This document shows positions 35,814 to 44,580 of a stretch of 64,000 nt of DNA, one piece after another. A program made the translations under genes and the position numbers. The notes under the pieces were generated by a model. That model saw nothing but the letters and a program-made list of their open reading frames with translations. It ran no database searches and was not told the DNA's origin. Source of the DNA: Bradyrhizobium sp. BR13661 (GTDB lineage Bacteria; Pseudomonadota; Alphaproteobacteria; Rhizobiales; Xanthobacteraceae); the NCBI RefSeq assembly GCF_029892425.1, contig NZ_JARXWB010000001.1:310001-374000 (forward strand), in the 5' to 3' direction. The first letter of the stretch is position 1; each line of letters starts with the position of its first letter.

Positions 35814-36346
35814 GAGCCGCTCCGCAGCGTGTTCAGCAGGGGTTCGAATTCGCTGTGCCAGACGTCCTCCGTGAGCGGTCCGGGATAGCGGAAGCGGATG
35901 CGACCGCCGCGGTCGATGACGAAGGTTTCGGGAACGCCGGTCACGCCGAGATCGATTCCGACGCGCCCGGATTCATCGAGGCCCACGCGGGCATACGGGC
36001 TCTTGTTGCTCTGCAGCCAACGCGCAGCATCGCGCTGGCGGTCCTTCCAGTTCAACCCGACGATCCGGATGTCGGACCGTTCGGCAAGCTCGATGAGCGT
36101 GGGATGCTCGTATCGGCATCCAGGACACCATGACGCGAAGACGTTCAGCAGCGTGATGCCGCCTTTCAGATCCTGGTCGGACAGTCCGGCGTTGCCGCCA
36201 TCGAGTGCCGCGAGATTGAAGCTGGGAACGGGCTTGTCGATCAGTGTCGAGGGCAGCCTGCGGGGATCGTTGGTCAGGCTGTAGGCGAAGCCCGCGACCA
36301 GGAGCACGAAGACCGCAAGCGGAGCCGTGCGGGAGAGAGGCGGCAT
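35810..36346 (-). CDS. ccmG: Thiol:disulfide interchange protein CcmG/DsbE, accessory copy
   Basis: 178 residues, one N-terminal membrane anchor, then a thioredoxin fold with active site SWCPGCRYEHP (C-P-G-C) and the cis-Pro loop GVPETFVIDR. It keeps CcmH and apocytochrome cysteines reduced in the periplasm. 9 nt after ccmF. Confidence 0.93.
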   Translation of the reverse strand: MPPLSRTAPLAVFVLLVAGFAYSLTNDPRRLPSTLIDKPVPSFNLAALDGGNAGLSDQDLKGGITLLNVFASWCPGCRYEHPTLIELAERSDIRIVGLNWKDRQRDAARWLQSNKSPYARVGLDESGRVGIDLGVTGVPETFVIDRGGRIRFRYPGPLTEDVWHSEFEPLLNTLRSGS

Positions 36347-36355
36347 CTTGGTCTC

Positions 36356-38338
36356 CTATTGCGCGGGAACGACGGCGAGCGCCGGTACGGAGCGCTGTGG
36401 CGCGCCGACCCGAAGCCTTCGATCCGCCAACGACACAAATCCGCCCAGCGCCATGATCAGCGCGCCGATCCAGACCAGCGGCATGAACGGGTGATAGTAG
36501 AAGCGCACCGCCCACGCTCCCTTGCCGTCGGGATCTCCCAGCGTGACGTACAGGTTGGAAACCAGGTTGGTGCGGATTCCAGCCGCCGTGGTCTGCTGCT
36601 GGCGTACCGGATAGAAGCGGCGCTCGCTATAAAGCTGGGTGAAAGGACGCCCCTTGCGCGCGATCTCGAATGTGCCTCGTTCCGCTTCGTAGTTGGGTCC
36701 GGGGACAGGACCGACGGAGCGCAGCCGCACCTCATAGCCGGAGAGGTGTAGGCTCTGTCCGGGGCGCAGCATCTCGATCCGTTCGGTCGCCCATGACGAC
36801 ATGCCTGTGATGCCGGCAACGGCAACCCCCATGCCGGCGTGCGCAAGCACCAGGCCGTAGACCGCGAGCGGCGTCGTGCGCGCGAGTCCGAGTGAGGTTG
36901 CCAGCGGTGCGGATCCCAGGCGGATTCGATGGATCAGCACCGCCAGAGAGCCGACGACGAGCCAGCCGGCGATCGCCATGAAGAAGGCTGCGAGCCAGGC
37001 GTGGCCGAAGCTCAGCGTCAGGACGGTTGCGGCGACAAGCAGGCCCGCCAGCGCTGCAAGTCTCAATCGACCGAGCGCTGCGCGGAAACCATCGCGCTTC
37101 CATTTCAGCACGGGACCGATCGCCATGACGATGAGCAGCGGGGCCATGATCGGCACGAACGTCCTGTTGTAGTAGGGCGGTCCGACCGAGATCTTGTCGT
37201 TGCCGAGCGTGTCGACCACCAGCGGATAGAACGTGCCGAGGAACACGGTGGCGGCTGCGGTGGTGAGCAAGAGGTTGTTGAGCGTCAGGCCGCTCTCGCG
37301 GCTTACCGGCGCAAAGGCGCCGCCCTGCTTGAGGAGCGGCGAGCGGATCGCGAACAGCGTCAACGCGCCGCCGGTCGCAATCAGGATCAAGGCCAGAATG
37401 AACGCACCGCGGGCGGGATCCTGGGCGAACGAATGCACGCTGGTCAGAACCCCCGAGCGCACGAGGAACGTACCGATCAGGCTGAGAGAAAAGGTCAGGA
37501 TGCCAAGCAGGATGGTCCAGCTGATCAGCGCGTTGCGTCGCTCCACCACGAGTGCCGAATGCAGCAAGGCCGTGCCGGCGAGCCAGGGCATGAACGAGGC
37601 ATTCTCGACCGGATCCCAGAACCACCAGCCGCCCCATCCGAGCGTGTAGTAGGCCCAGGCGCTGCCGAGCGTGATACCGATGGTCAGGAAGCACCAGGCG
37701 GCGAGCACCCAGGGCCGCACCCAACGGGCCCAGGCCGCATCGACCTTACCGTCGATCAGTGCGGCGACCGAGAAAGAGAAGGCCATCGAGAAGCCGACAT
37801 AGCCGAGGTAAAGAAATGGAGGATGGATTGCGAGCCCCGGATCCTGAAGGATCGGGTTGAGGCCGTTGCCATCCGCCGGCGGATCGGCGAGCCGCGTGAA
37901 CGGATTTGACGTCGCGACAATAAAGACCAGAAAGCCCAGACCGATCATGCCGTGGACCGCGAGCACGTTGGTCAGCAGTCGATCAGGCAGATTGTCGCCG
38001 AACAAGGCGACGGCAGCGCCGAACACCGCAAGAATAAGGACCCACAGCAGCATGGATCCCTCGTGATTGCCCCACACGCCTGAGACTTTGTAGAGCAGCG
38101 GCTTCAACGTATGAGAGTTCGCAGCGACCACCTGGACCGAGAAATCGGAGGTTACGAATGCGTAGGTCAGGCAGGCGAACGCGGTCGCAATGAAGAGAAA
38201 TTGGGCAACAGCGGCGTGGCGCACGAAGGACGTAATCGCAGACTCGCGGCGTCGCAGCGCCACGAATGGTACGAATGACTGCGACAGTGCAACGAACAGC
38301 GCGAGAATTAGCGCGAAGCTTCCAGCCTCTGCTGCCAT
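36356..38338 (-). CDS. ccmF: Haem lyase subunit CcmF (CycK/NrfE-type), accessory copy
   Basis: Start set at ATG 38338 (MAAEAGSFALILALF) with GGGGGA upstream; a TTG at 38353 gives five more residues. About 660 residues with some fifteen membrane helices. The tryptophan-rich WWD loop is present (WGGWWFWDPVENASFMPW), and conserved His residues flank it. CcmF attaches haem to CxxCH motifs. First gene of ccmF-ccmG-ccmH-ccmI-regulator-kinase. No ccmE, ccmABC or ccmD is here, so haem delivery must come from a second, standard ccm locus. Confidence 0.93.
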   Translation of the reverse strand: MAAEAGSFALILALFVALSQSFVPFVALRRRESAITSFVRHAAVAQFLFIATAFACLTYAFVTSDFSVQVVAANSHTLKPLLYKVSGVWGNHEGSMLLWVLILAVFGAAVALFGDNLPDRLLTNVLAVHGMIGLGFLVFIVATSNPFTRLADPPADGNGLNPILQDPGLAIHPPFLYLGYVGFSMAFSFSVAALIDGKVDAAWARWVRPWVLAAWCFLTIGITLGSAWAYYTLGWGGWWFWDPVENASFMPWLAGTALLHSALVVERRNALISWTILLGILTFSLSLIGTFLVRSGVLTSVHSFAQDPARGAFILALILIATGGALTLFAIRSPLLKQGGAFAPVSRESGLTLNNLLLTTAAATVFLGTFYPLVVDTLGNDKISVGPPYYNRTFVPIMAPLLIVMAIGPVLKWKRDGFRAALGRLRLAALAGLLVAATVLTLSFGHAWLAAFFMAIAGWLVVGSLAVLIHRIRLGSAPLATSLGLARTTPLAVYGLVLAHAGMGVAVAGITGMSSWATERIEMLRPGQSLHLSGYEVRLRSVGPVPGPNYEAERGTFEIARKGRPFTQLYSERRFYPVRQQQTTAAGIRTNLVSNLYVTLGDPDGKGAWAVRFYYHPFMPLVWIGALIMALGGFVSLADRRLRVGAPQRSVPALAVVPAQ

Positions 38339-38353
38339 TCCTTTGTCCCCCAA

Positions 38354-38743
38354 ACAATGATCTGCAGCAGCAATCGACGTTGATTGCTACGCCACCCACC
38401 TATGACTGAAGATGCGAATTGAGGCATTAATAGTTCGACATTTCGTCATGATGCCGAAGGCATTTCAGCTTGCGTTCAGGAAGAGATGGCTGCGATCGTT
38501 TCGCAAGAAGGGAGGCGCAAGGCGGCCAAGGGTAGCGGTAAAATCGGACCCGAGCGCCTTGTGGGAGCGTATGTAGCTGCAGCAATGTACCAATTTTCCG
38601 GCCGCAGAACTGCGATGCATTCTCAGCTGCGCGAGAAGCGTGCCGGCGCGGTACGCTGAGTTCGGTGGCCGGTGGCGTGGCCATGTGTTTTTCACAGAGG
38701 CAGTTGGCGAGATAGGTGCAGATCGCAGCGCACACCACGCGAA
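38354..38743. other. Gene-free spacer between ccmF and the ankyrin gene
   Basis: 390 bp holding the upstream control region of the ccmF unit and one TTCAG direct repeat. Open frames here (for example 38427-38747 minus) lack any protein-like pattern. Confidence 0.4.
38464..38479 (+). promoter_or_regulatory. TTCAG-N6-TTCAG box (candidate response-regulator site), ccmF region
   Basis: TTCAGCTTGCGTTCAG, two copies of TTCAG with 11-bp period, about 125 nt upstream of the ccmF ATG. The repeat is written on the plus strand, opposite to ccmF, unlike the other copies. Confidence 0.5.
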
Positions 38744-40249
38744 TCAATCGAGCAGTTTTTTGATTTCCGGATGACCGGACATCTCCGCGATATCCGCAGC
38801 AGTCCTTCGCTTCTTGTTCTTGAGCCCCTTGTCCGCCCCGGCTTCGATGAGGAGCTTGGCAATCTCGGGTCGTCCCTCGTGCGCGACCATCATCAACGGG
38901 CTCAAACCCTGACTGTTGCGCACATTGGGGTCGGCGCCGCGATCCAGCAATCTGCGCACGACATCGATCATGCCGGCCTGGGCCGCCAGGAGTAGGGGTG
39001 AGTTGCCGTTTGCGGTCGTTCGTTTCGGATCGGCGTCATGGTCGAGCAGGATAGCGCAAAGCGGCGCGTCGTGATGTTCCAGCGCCCGCAGGAAAGGGGT
39101 TGCGCTATCGGCGTCCGCATGGCGTGCGCTGGCGCCCGCGCGCAGGAGCACCTCGGCCGCAGCGACGTTGGCGCGATCCACCGCGTACCAGAGCGCCGTT
39201 CGTCCGTGCTTGTCGGTCGCTTCGATCGATGAACGATCCGCAACGAGCAGCTCGATCACGGACTGCGGGCAGGAGGTCGTCGCAACCATCAGGGCGGTTC
39301 GATCGTCGCTCGATGAGGGCGGCGTGTCCGATCGAAGAAGCTCCGCGATTGTTTCGCTGTTGCAACTGCCGACCGCGGCAGCCATGGCGGTTAGTCCGGT
39401 CGCAGCGCGGACAGAAACATCCGCGCCCTTTGCAAGCAGCGCCTTGACGATCGGCGCGTGCCCGCCTTGTGCGGCGAGGATCAACGCAGTCTCGCCGGCG
39501 CGGTTGCGGCCATTCGAATCTGCACCGGCCGCCAGGATCAGCTCGGCCAGCTCGGTTCGGCCGGCGGCCGCGGCGATTGTGAGCGGGCTGTCGCCGTTAT
39601 CATTTGCGGCGTTCACGTCGGCTCCCGCCTCGATCAGCTGGCGAGCGGCGGTGACCTGCCCGCGCGTCGCCGCGTCGATCAGCCCCGATTGGCCATTGCG
39701 TGAAGCTGCCTCGGGTGCGGTGTTCAGGGCTGCATTGGTCGCGGTCCGGCCAGTTGAGATCTGGGCCGGCGCGGTTGGCCCGCGTGGTGGAGAAGGTGGG
39801 TGCGCCGTGATGTCGGCGAGCTGTCTCGCCGCAGGCCGATAGCCGGCGGCTGCCGCCTTGCGCAGCCATTCCTGCCCCTGGACGCCGTCATACGGCACGC
39901 CTCGCGCTGCGAGATACATCAGTGCCAGATTGTACTGGCCCTTGGCGTGCCCCTTTTCGGCGCTCAGCTTCATCCATTTGAACGCAAGCGCCGGATCCGG
40001 CTTGGTCCCCAGGCCGGAGCGGTAAAGTGAGGCCAGGCGATATTGAGCCTCGGCATTGCCCGCGAGTGCTGATTGCTCGAGCAGCTTGAGCGCCTCATGG
40101 TAGTGTCCCATGCGAATGGCGCCGTTGGCGGGCTGAACGCCGCGATCGCGGTTTGCGTCTTGCTGGGCGGACGCTGGGCGAGAGGCTGAACAGAGCACCA
40201 GCAGAATGGTCAGCAGGCCGGCGGAGAGGACGCTTCTAGGCTGTGCCAT
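38744..40249 (-). CDS. Secreted Sel1/ankyrin-repeat protein
   Basis: Start set at ATG 40249 (MAQPRSVLSAGLL), giving about 501 residues; it overlaps the end of the upstream flavoprotein gene by 14 nt. Signal peptide ends near RPASAQQ. Two or three Sel1 repeats follow (AEAQYRLASLYRSGLGT and GHAKGQYNLALMYLAARG). Then about nine ankyrin repeats run to the C-terminus (for example GDSPLTIAAAAGRTELAELI and GETALILAAQGGHAPIV). A periplasmic scaffold for protein-protein contacts; given its operon it may hold the multihaem cytochromes together. No haem motif of its own. Confidence 0.85.
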   Translation of the reverse strand: MAQPRSVLSAGLLTILLVLCSASRPASAQQDANRDRGVQPANGAIRMGHYHEALKLLEQSALAGNAEAQYRLASLYRSGLGTKPDPALAFKWMKLSAEKGHAKGQYNLALMYLAARGVPYDGVQGQEWLRKAAAAGYRPAARQLADITAHPPSPPRGPTAPAQISTGRTATNAALNTAPEAASRNGQSGLIDAATRGQVTAARQLIEAGADVNAANDNGDSPLTIAAAAGRTELAELILAAGADSNGRNRAGETALILAAQGGHAPIVKALLAKGADVSVRAATGLTAMAAAVGSCNSETIAELLRSDTPPSSSDDRTALMVATTSCPQSVIELLVADRSSIEATDKHGRTALWYAVDRANVAAAEVLLRAGASARHADADSATPFLRALEHHDAPLCAILLDHDADPKRTTANGNSPLLLAAQAGMIDVVRRLLDRGADPNVRNSQGLSPLMMVAHEGRPEIAKLLIEAGADKGLKNKKRRTAADIAEMSGHPEIKKLLD

Positions 40250-41543
40250 ATTTTGTCTCGACCTTGATGCCGATGCTTTCGAGAAACGGGGTGGGCAGGA
40301 TGCCGCCAACGCAGCCGATGACCGCGTCGTTCTCGAGCGTGCAGGTCTCTTCGCCAAGCTTGACGTCGACGTCATCTAGTCCGATTCGTTGTATCGACGA
40401 GTTCAGCATGACGTTCAGCCGGCCCGATTCCTGCGCATCGGCAACCCGGTCGCGGTTCTTCAGCTTGGCCCGGTTGAACGATCCGCTGCGGTGGGACAGT
40501 GTCACCACGGTATCCGGCTGATCCGCGACGGCGCATGCGGCCTCCAAGGCGGCGTCACCTCCGCCAACCACGAGGACGCGCTGTCCGCGATATTGCTCGG
40601 GATCGATGAGGCGGTAGACGACCTTCGACTGGTCCTCGCCCGGGACGTCGAGCATGCGCGGCGTTCCGCGGCGGCCGATGGTCAGCAGCACGGCACGTGT
40701 CTTGTACACGCCACGAGCCGACTTCACCTCGAAGCAGTTGCCCGCTGCCGCGATGGTCTCGACGCGCTCTCCCTCATTCACCTTGAGACCAATCTCGGCC
40801 GCGATCTTTTCGAAAAGTCCGACCAGCTCTTCCTTGCTCAATTCAGTGAAGTTGAACTTTCCGGCTAGCGACAACGTAAACGGCGCGGTCATCACCAGCT
40901 TGCCGCGGGGGAAGTGTGTGATCGTGCCGCCGAGCGTATCCTGCTCGAGCGTCACGAAACGCATCTTGTGCTGCATGGCCGCAAGGCTGGCTGAAAAGCC
41001 GGCTGGACCGCAGCCGACGATGACGAGATCAAGTAGGCCCGGCTCCGAGGTGGAAGCAGCGACTAGCTTGCGAACGGAATCGATCGCCTGGCGGCCTTGC
41101 TCGATCGCGTTGCGGACCAGGCCCATTCCTCCCAGCTCGCCTGCAATGAAGATCCCGGGTACGTTGGTCTGGAAGTTTTCGTCGACGTTGGGAATATCGA
41201 TTCCCCGGGTCGCGGTGCCGAAGACGAGGGTGATGGCATTGGCGGGGCAGGCTGCCTTGCAAGCGCCGTGGCCGATGCAATGCGACGGCTCGACCAGCTC
41301 GGCCTTGCCGCCGATGAGCCCCAAAATGTCTCCCTCCGGACAGGCCCGCACGCACGATCCGCAGCCGATGCATTTCGAAGGATCGATGACCGGATGGAGC
41401 GAAGCCGGCTCCATCATGCCGGCCTCCTTGGCCGCGGACAACTTGGCGAGACTATGTGCTTCGCGCTTTCGGCGCGTCGCGAGATAGGCGGCCCAGACGC
41501 CGACCATCGGCACTGCATAGACAAGGATGGTATCAAGGGCCAT
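40236..41543 (-). CDS. Membrane-anchored ferredoxin-flavoprotein oxidoreductase
   Basis: 435 residues: an N-terminal membrane helix (TILVYAVPMVGVWAAYL), then a two-cluster ferredoxin domain (about 55-110), then a thioredoxin-reductase-like NAD(P)/FAD domain with two dinucleotide folds (VIVGCGPAGFSAS and VLVVGGGDAALEAA). The first cluster has CIGCGSCVRACP. The second reads CIGHGACKAACP, with His in place of the second Cys. It lacks the CxxC redox pair of thioredoxin reductases. Likely passes electrons between NAD(P)H and the membrane or b cytochrome divergently encoded at 41924. First gene of a pair with the ankyrin protein. Confidence 0.82.
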   Translation of the reverse strand: MALDTILVYAVPMVGVWAAYLATRRKREAHSLAKLSAAKEAGMMEPASLHPVIDPSKCIGCGSCVRACPEGDILGLIGGKAELVEPSHCIGHGACKAACPANAITLVFGTATRGIDIPNVDENFQTNVPGIFIAGELGGMGLVRNAIEQGRQAIDSVRKLVAASTSEPGLLDLVIVGCGPAGFSASLAAMQHKMRFVTLEQDTLGGTITHFPRGKLVMTAPFTLSLAGKFNFTELSKEELVGLFEKIAAEIGLKVNEGERVETIAAAGNCFEVKSARGVYKTRAVLLTIGRRGTPRMLDVPGEDQSKVVYRLIDPEQYRGQRVLVVGGGDAALEAACAVADQPDTVVTLSHRSGSFNRAKLKNRDRVADAQESGRLNVMLNSSIQRIGLDDVDVKLGEETCTLENDAVIGCVGGILPTPFLESIGIKVETKYGTA

Positions 41544-41923
41544 CGGCTGGTGTCCCGGTATTGTATCGAACCTCAGCCGCGTTGCTGAGCTCGTCGTTAT
41601 GGTGCGTCGAGACCGATCTCTCCGTCGCCTCGCGTCGTGCGGCTTTCGAAATCGGCAGGCAGCGTTCTTACGACAATCCTCTTCTCGAGAAGCCGCCGGC
41701 GATCCGCAAAATGCTCGAACTCCGTTGGCAGGACGTTAAGGACGCGCGCTCATTACAACCTTAATCAAATCGTCGTGGAGGAAATAAGACTCAACCATGC
41801 AGTACGCGTGGCAGCGAGCAGGGCGACTTTCAGCTGACGTTCAGGATCGGCTGCAAAATTCCAGATATCCTGTTGGCTGATCAGGAATCATCCCGAACAT
41901 CTCTAGGACCAGTCGTACGTCGC
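41544..41923. promoter_or_regulatory. Divergent promoter region of the flavoprotein and cytochrome b genes
   Basis: About 380 bp between divergent starts. It holds one TTCAG direct repeat (41829-41844) and an AT-rich GATATCCT about 20 nt after it that could be a -10. No credible gene. Confidence 0.45.
41829..41844 (+). promoter_or_regulatory. TTCAG-N6-TTCAG box, cytochrome b promoter
   Basis: TTCAGCTGACGTTCAG with 11-bp period, 80 nt upstream of ATG 41924 and 285 nt upstream of the divergent flavoprotein gene. Confidence 0.6.
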
Positions 41924-42805
41924 ATGGGGAGAGGAGAATCGGTCGCAGCCTATGTCATGAGCCCGATCACCCAGATGCTGCCGGCGATCACCGCTGTGGC
42001 GGTGCTCGGGGTGATCGTCGCGGGATGGCTGCAACGTGGTGAGGAATATCTGGTGCCGGAGTCCGGTCCCGGATATTGGCTCGGAATCGGCGGCAGTATG
42101 GCGATGCTGTCGCTTCTCGTCTATTCCCTTCGCAAGCGATACAGGGCAGCGCGGATCATCGGATCGGTTCGCTTCTGGTTTCGTACGCATATGCTACTAG
42201 GGATCGCTGGCCCGGTCCTCGTCCTGTTTCACACGAATTTCAAGCTCGGTCCGATGAACAGTAATGTCGCTCTGTTTGCGATGCTGCTGGTCGCCTGCAG
42301 TGGGATCGTCGGGAAATATATCTATGGCAAGATCCACATGGGTCTTTACGGGCACAAGGCGAGGGTTGAGGAAATCCTGGCTCAGGCCGATGAGCTGAAA
42401 CGCGAGCTTGGCGAGGAGCTCAAGGCAGCCGAATTCGTCTCGCGGGAGCTCAACGCGTTCAGCAACGAGATCAAGGGCAAGACGCCGACAACCGCCATCG
42501 GCAGCCTGTGGTTTGGTGCGATCATTGCCGTGCGTGCGCGCGCGCTCCGTCACCATCTGATTGCCGAGGCCAGACGTCTGATCCGTATCGAAGGCAAGGC
42601 TCGGGGATGGTCATGGTGGCAGCGACGTCAAGGGCTCAGAAAGATCACGCAGATTGTGCGGCTCTATTCGGCGGCGGTGATCAAGGCCGCGGAACTCGGC
42701 TTCTATGAACGGCTGTTTGCGTTATGGCACGTCCTGCACTTGCCGCTGTTCTTTCTGATGGTGGGGACCGGGATCATCCATGTTTGGGCGGTCCACCATT
42801 ACTGA
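41924..42805 (+). CDS. b-type membrane cytochrome (di-haem candidate)
   Basis: About 293 residues with five or so membrane helices. A TTG at 41873 would add 17 residues but lies where transcription probably starts, and ATG 41957 is a later alternative. Candidate haem ligands are paired: HMLLGIAGPVLVLFH in one helix (His 14 apart) and WHVLHLPLFF with IIHVWAVHHY in the last helices. A cytoplasmic basic loop separates the two halves. No known family name fits firmly, but it resembles ferric-reductase/cytochrome b561-type electron carriers. It precedes the 18-haem gene by 15 nt, so it likely exchanges electrons with it across the inner membrane. Confidence 0.7.
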   Translation: MGRGESVAAYVMSPITQMLPAITAVAVLGVIVAGWLQRGEEYLVPESGPGYWLGIGGSMAMLSLLVYSLRKRYRAARIIGSVRFWFRTHMLLGIAGPVLVLFHTNFKLGPMNSNVALFAMLLVACSGIVGKYIYGKIHMGLYGHKARVEEILAQADELKRELGEELKAAEFVSRELNAFSNEIKGKTPTTAIGSLWFGAIIAVRARALRHHLIAEARRLIRIEGKARGWSWWQRRQGLRKITQIVRLYSAAVIKAAELGFYERLFALWHVLHLPLFFLMVGTGIIHVWAVHHY

Positions 42806-42820
42806 GGGGAGAGGCAAGTG

Positions 42821-44179
42821 ATGCGACGACGCGCTGTGCTCCTGGCGATCGCGGGTCTCGCGACGCTGTGGCTGGCGATGCCTGCATCCGCCCAGACCCT
42901 GCTCGAACGGCTGGTCATGCCGGGGCCGCTGGTGGAGGGACACGCAAAGCTGGAGGCGGAGTGCTCGAAATGTCACGAGCCGTTTGCGCGACATTCCCAG
43001 TCCAATCTATGTCTCGATTGCCACAAGGAGGTCGCTGCCGATCGGAGCAATCGCACCGGCCTTCACGGGCGAGAGCGTGAGGCCGTCGCGGCGCCATGCC
43101 GCCAATGTCATTCAGATCACAAGGGACGTGAGTTCGACGTCACGCAGCTTGACCGGGAAACGTTCAATCACGATCTCGCCAACTATCGGCTGGTCGATTC
43201 TCATCGAAATGTGCCATGCACGGGCTGCCATCTCGAGAAGGTGAAATTCCGCAAGGCGCCGTCGGTCTGTTTCGAATGTCACAAGAAGTCGGATCCGCAC
43301 CGTGGGAGGCTCGGCGAAGCCTGCGACAATTGCCACGGCGTGGTCAAATGGCGCGACACCAAGCCGTTCAATCACGACAGGACCCGTTTCGCACTGGAGG
43401 GAGCGCATGCAAAAATCGCGTGCGCGACCTGCCATGCCGGCCAGGTCTACAAGGACATGGGGACGAGCTGTGTCTCGTGTCATCGCCTGCAGGACGTGCA
43501 TGCGGATCGCTACGGCGCGCGCTGCGAGACGTGCCACGATCAGCTCAGATGGGCGAGTGGGCGCTTCGATCACGACAAGACGAAGTATCCGCTGCGTGGC
43601 GCTCATGCCAAGGTCAAATGCGATACTTGCCACACCGGATCGCTGTACCAGGACAAGCTCGCAACAAGCTGCGTTTCCTGCCATCGCAAGGACGATCCCC
43701 ATCGCGGAAAGCTCGGCCCACGGTGCGAGACCTGTCATGGAGAGGTCGACTGGCGCAAGAGCGTCTCGTTCGACCACGATCTCACGCGTTTTCCTCTGGT
43801 CGGACTGCACGCGCAGGTCCCCTGTGAGGAGTGTCATCGTTCTCCGAGTTACAAGGACGCGCCCGTGGCCTGCGAAAAGTGCCACGAGGACTTCCATCAG
43901 GGGCGGCTCGGTGGCCGTTGCGCGACCTGCCATAATCCGAATGGATGGGCCCGCTGGCGTTTCGACCACGCTCGCCAAACCAAGTTTCCGCTGACAGGCG
44001 CGCATCAGAAGGCCGCTTGCGAGAATTGCCACAAGGCCAAGTCTCCGCCATCGCTCAAGCTGGCGACTGACTGTTACAGCTGCCATCGGGGCGTCGACCC
44101 GCATTACGGATCGTTTGGCCGTGACTGCCAGCGCTGCCACAACACGGCGGAGTGGCGCAGGCTCGATCTGAAGAGATGA
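42821..44179 (+). CDS. 18-haem periplasmic cytochrome c
   Basis: 452 residues from ATG 42821 (GTG 42818 is adjacent) with GGGGAGAGG upstream. Signal peptide LAMPASA. I count 18 CxxCH motifs, from CSKCH to CQRCH. Many have a His four residues before the first Cys (AHAKIACATCH, LHAQVPCEECH), plus additional H-D and D-P-H residues suited as second axial ligands. A repeated pattern (RFDHDKTKYPLRGAHAKV) shows it arose by duplication. Not a lipoprotein. Expected role: soluble or membrane-associated periplasmic wire between the b cytochrome and the giant cytochrome. Confidence 0.9.
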   Translation: MRRRAVLLAIAGLATLWLAMPASAQTLLERLVMPGPLVEGHAKLEAECSKCHEPFARHSQSNLCLDCHKEVAADRSNRTGLHGREREAVAAPCRQCHSDHKGREFDVTQLDRETFNHDLANYRLVDSHRNVPCTGCHLEKVKFRKAPSVCFECHKKSDPHRGRLGEACDNCHGVVKWRDTKPFNHDRTRFALEGAHAKIACATCHAGQVYKDMGTSCVSCHRLQDVHADRYGARCETCHDQLRWASGRFDHDKTKYPLRGAHAKVKCDTCHTGSLYQDKLATSCVSCHRKDDPHRGKLGPRCETCHGEVDWRKSVSFDHDLTRFPLVGLHAQVPCEECHRSPSYKDAPVACEKCHEDFHQGRLGGRCATCHNPNGWARWRFDHARQTKFPLTGAHQKAACENCHKAKSPPSLKLATDCYSCHRGVDPHYGSFGRDCQRCHNTAEWRRLDLKR

Positions 44180-44246
44180 TGGTGCGGCTGACCCGCGAGC
44201 CTTTCGCGACACAAGCCGCAGCAAATAGCTGAATCGCTCCGCACAT

Positions 44247-44262
44247 TTCAGCTGCCGTTCAG
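44247..44262 (+). promoter_or_regulatory. TTCAG-N6-TTCAG box 1, giant cytochrome promoter
   Basis: TTCAGCTGCCGTTCAG with 11-bp period; differs from the cytochrome b box at one base. Confidence 0.6.
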
Positions 44263-44285
44263 CTCCGTCAATTTTCCGGCCAGCT

Positions 44286-44301
44286 TTCAGGTCTCTCTCA
44301 G
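44286..44301 (+). promoter_or_regulatory. TTCAG-N6-CTCAG box 2, giant cytochrome promoter
   Basis: TTCAGGTCTCTCTCAG, an imperfect second copy on the same strand with the same 11-bp spacing. Double sites are common at strongly controlled OmpR-family promoters. Confidence 0.45.
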
Positions 44302-44580
44302 ATCGGTCGTCTAGTTGTCGGGTGACCGGATCACCGCAGGAGATTCGATCACCTGCTGCGCGCGTTGGGGACGCGCGGCTGTCGAGGCGAAGGAGCGTTC
44401 GAGGCGCGGGTGGCGGGACTCTCAGGAAGCCGCCCGCAGAACTGAGTAAGCGTAGAAGTGCTGGCTGATGCCTTGCGGCGGGCTTTTGCGATTCCGCCGA
44501 TGAGGTCTCGTGTGCCCAATCAGTGGCCTTCATCCGCGGTCCCGGTGAGCGTTTCAGTTGAGTTGTTATTGGAGAAGGGG

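Larger units (their letters stand above)
44180..44580. promoter_or_regulatory. Promoter/leader of the giant cytochrome gene
   Basis: About 400 bp carrying two TTCAG-type direct repeats 39 bp apart and a further single TTTCAG at about 44552. The frame of the giant gene is open back to GTG 44458, but that stretch (many Pro/Ser/Val) is not signal-peptide-like. Confidence 0.5.

Noticed and set aside
38427..38747. 106-aa minus ORF between ccmF and the ankyrin gene
   Set aside because: No signal, domain or ribosome site; region better explained as regulatory.
42821..44179. Calling the 18-haem protein MtrA or a NrfB-type decahaem
   Set aside because: Motif number and repeat pattern differ from those families; no reliable name can be given.
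43112..44533. 473-aa minus ORF opposite the 18-haem gene
   Set aside because: Antisense of the CxxCH-containing gene; no protein-like features.
44458..44580. GTG 44458 as start of the giant cytochrome
   Set aside because: The added 41 residues precede the signal peptide, lack charge/hydrophobic pattern, and the only good ribosome site is GGAGAAGGGG before TTG 44581.
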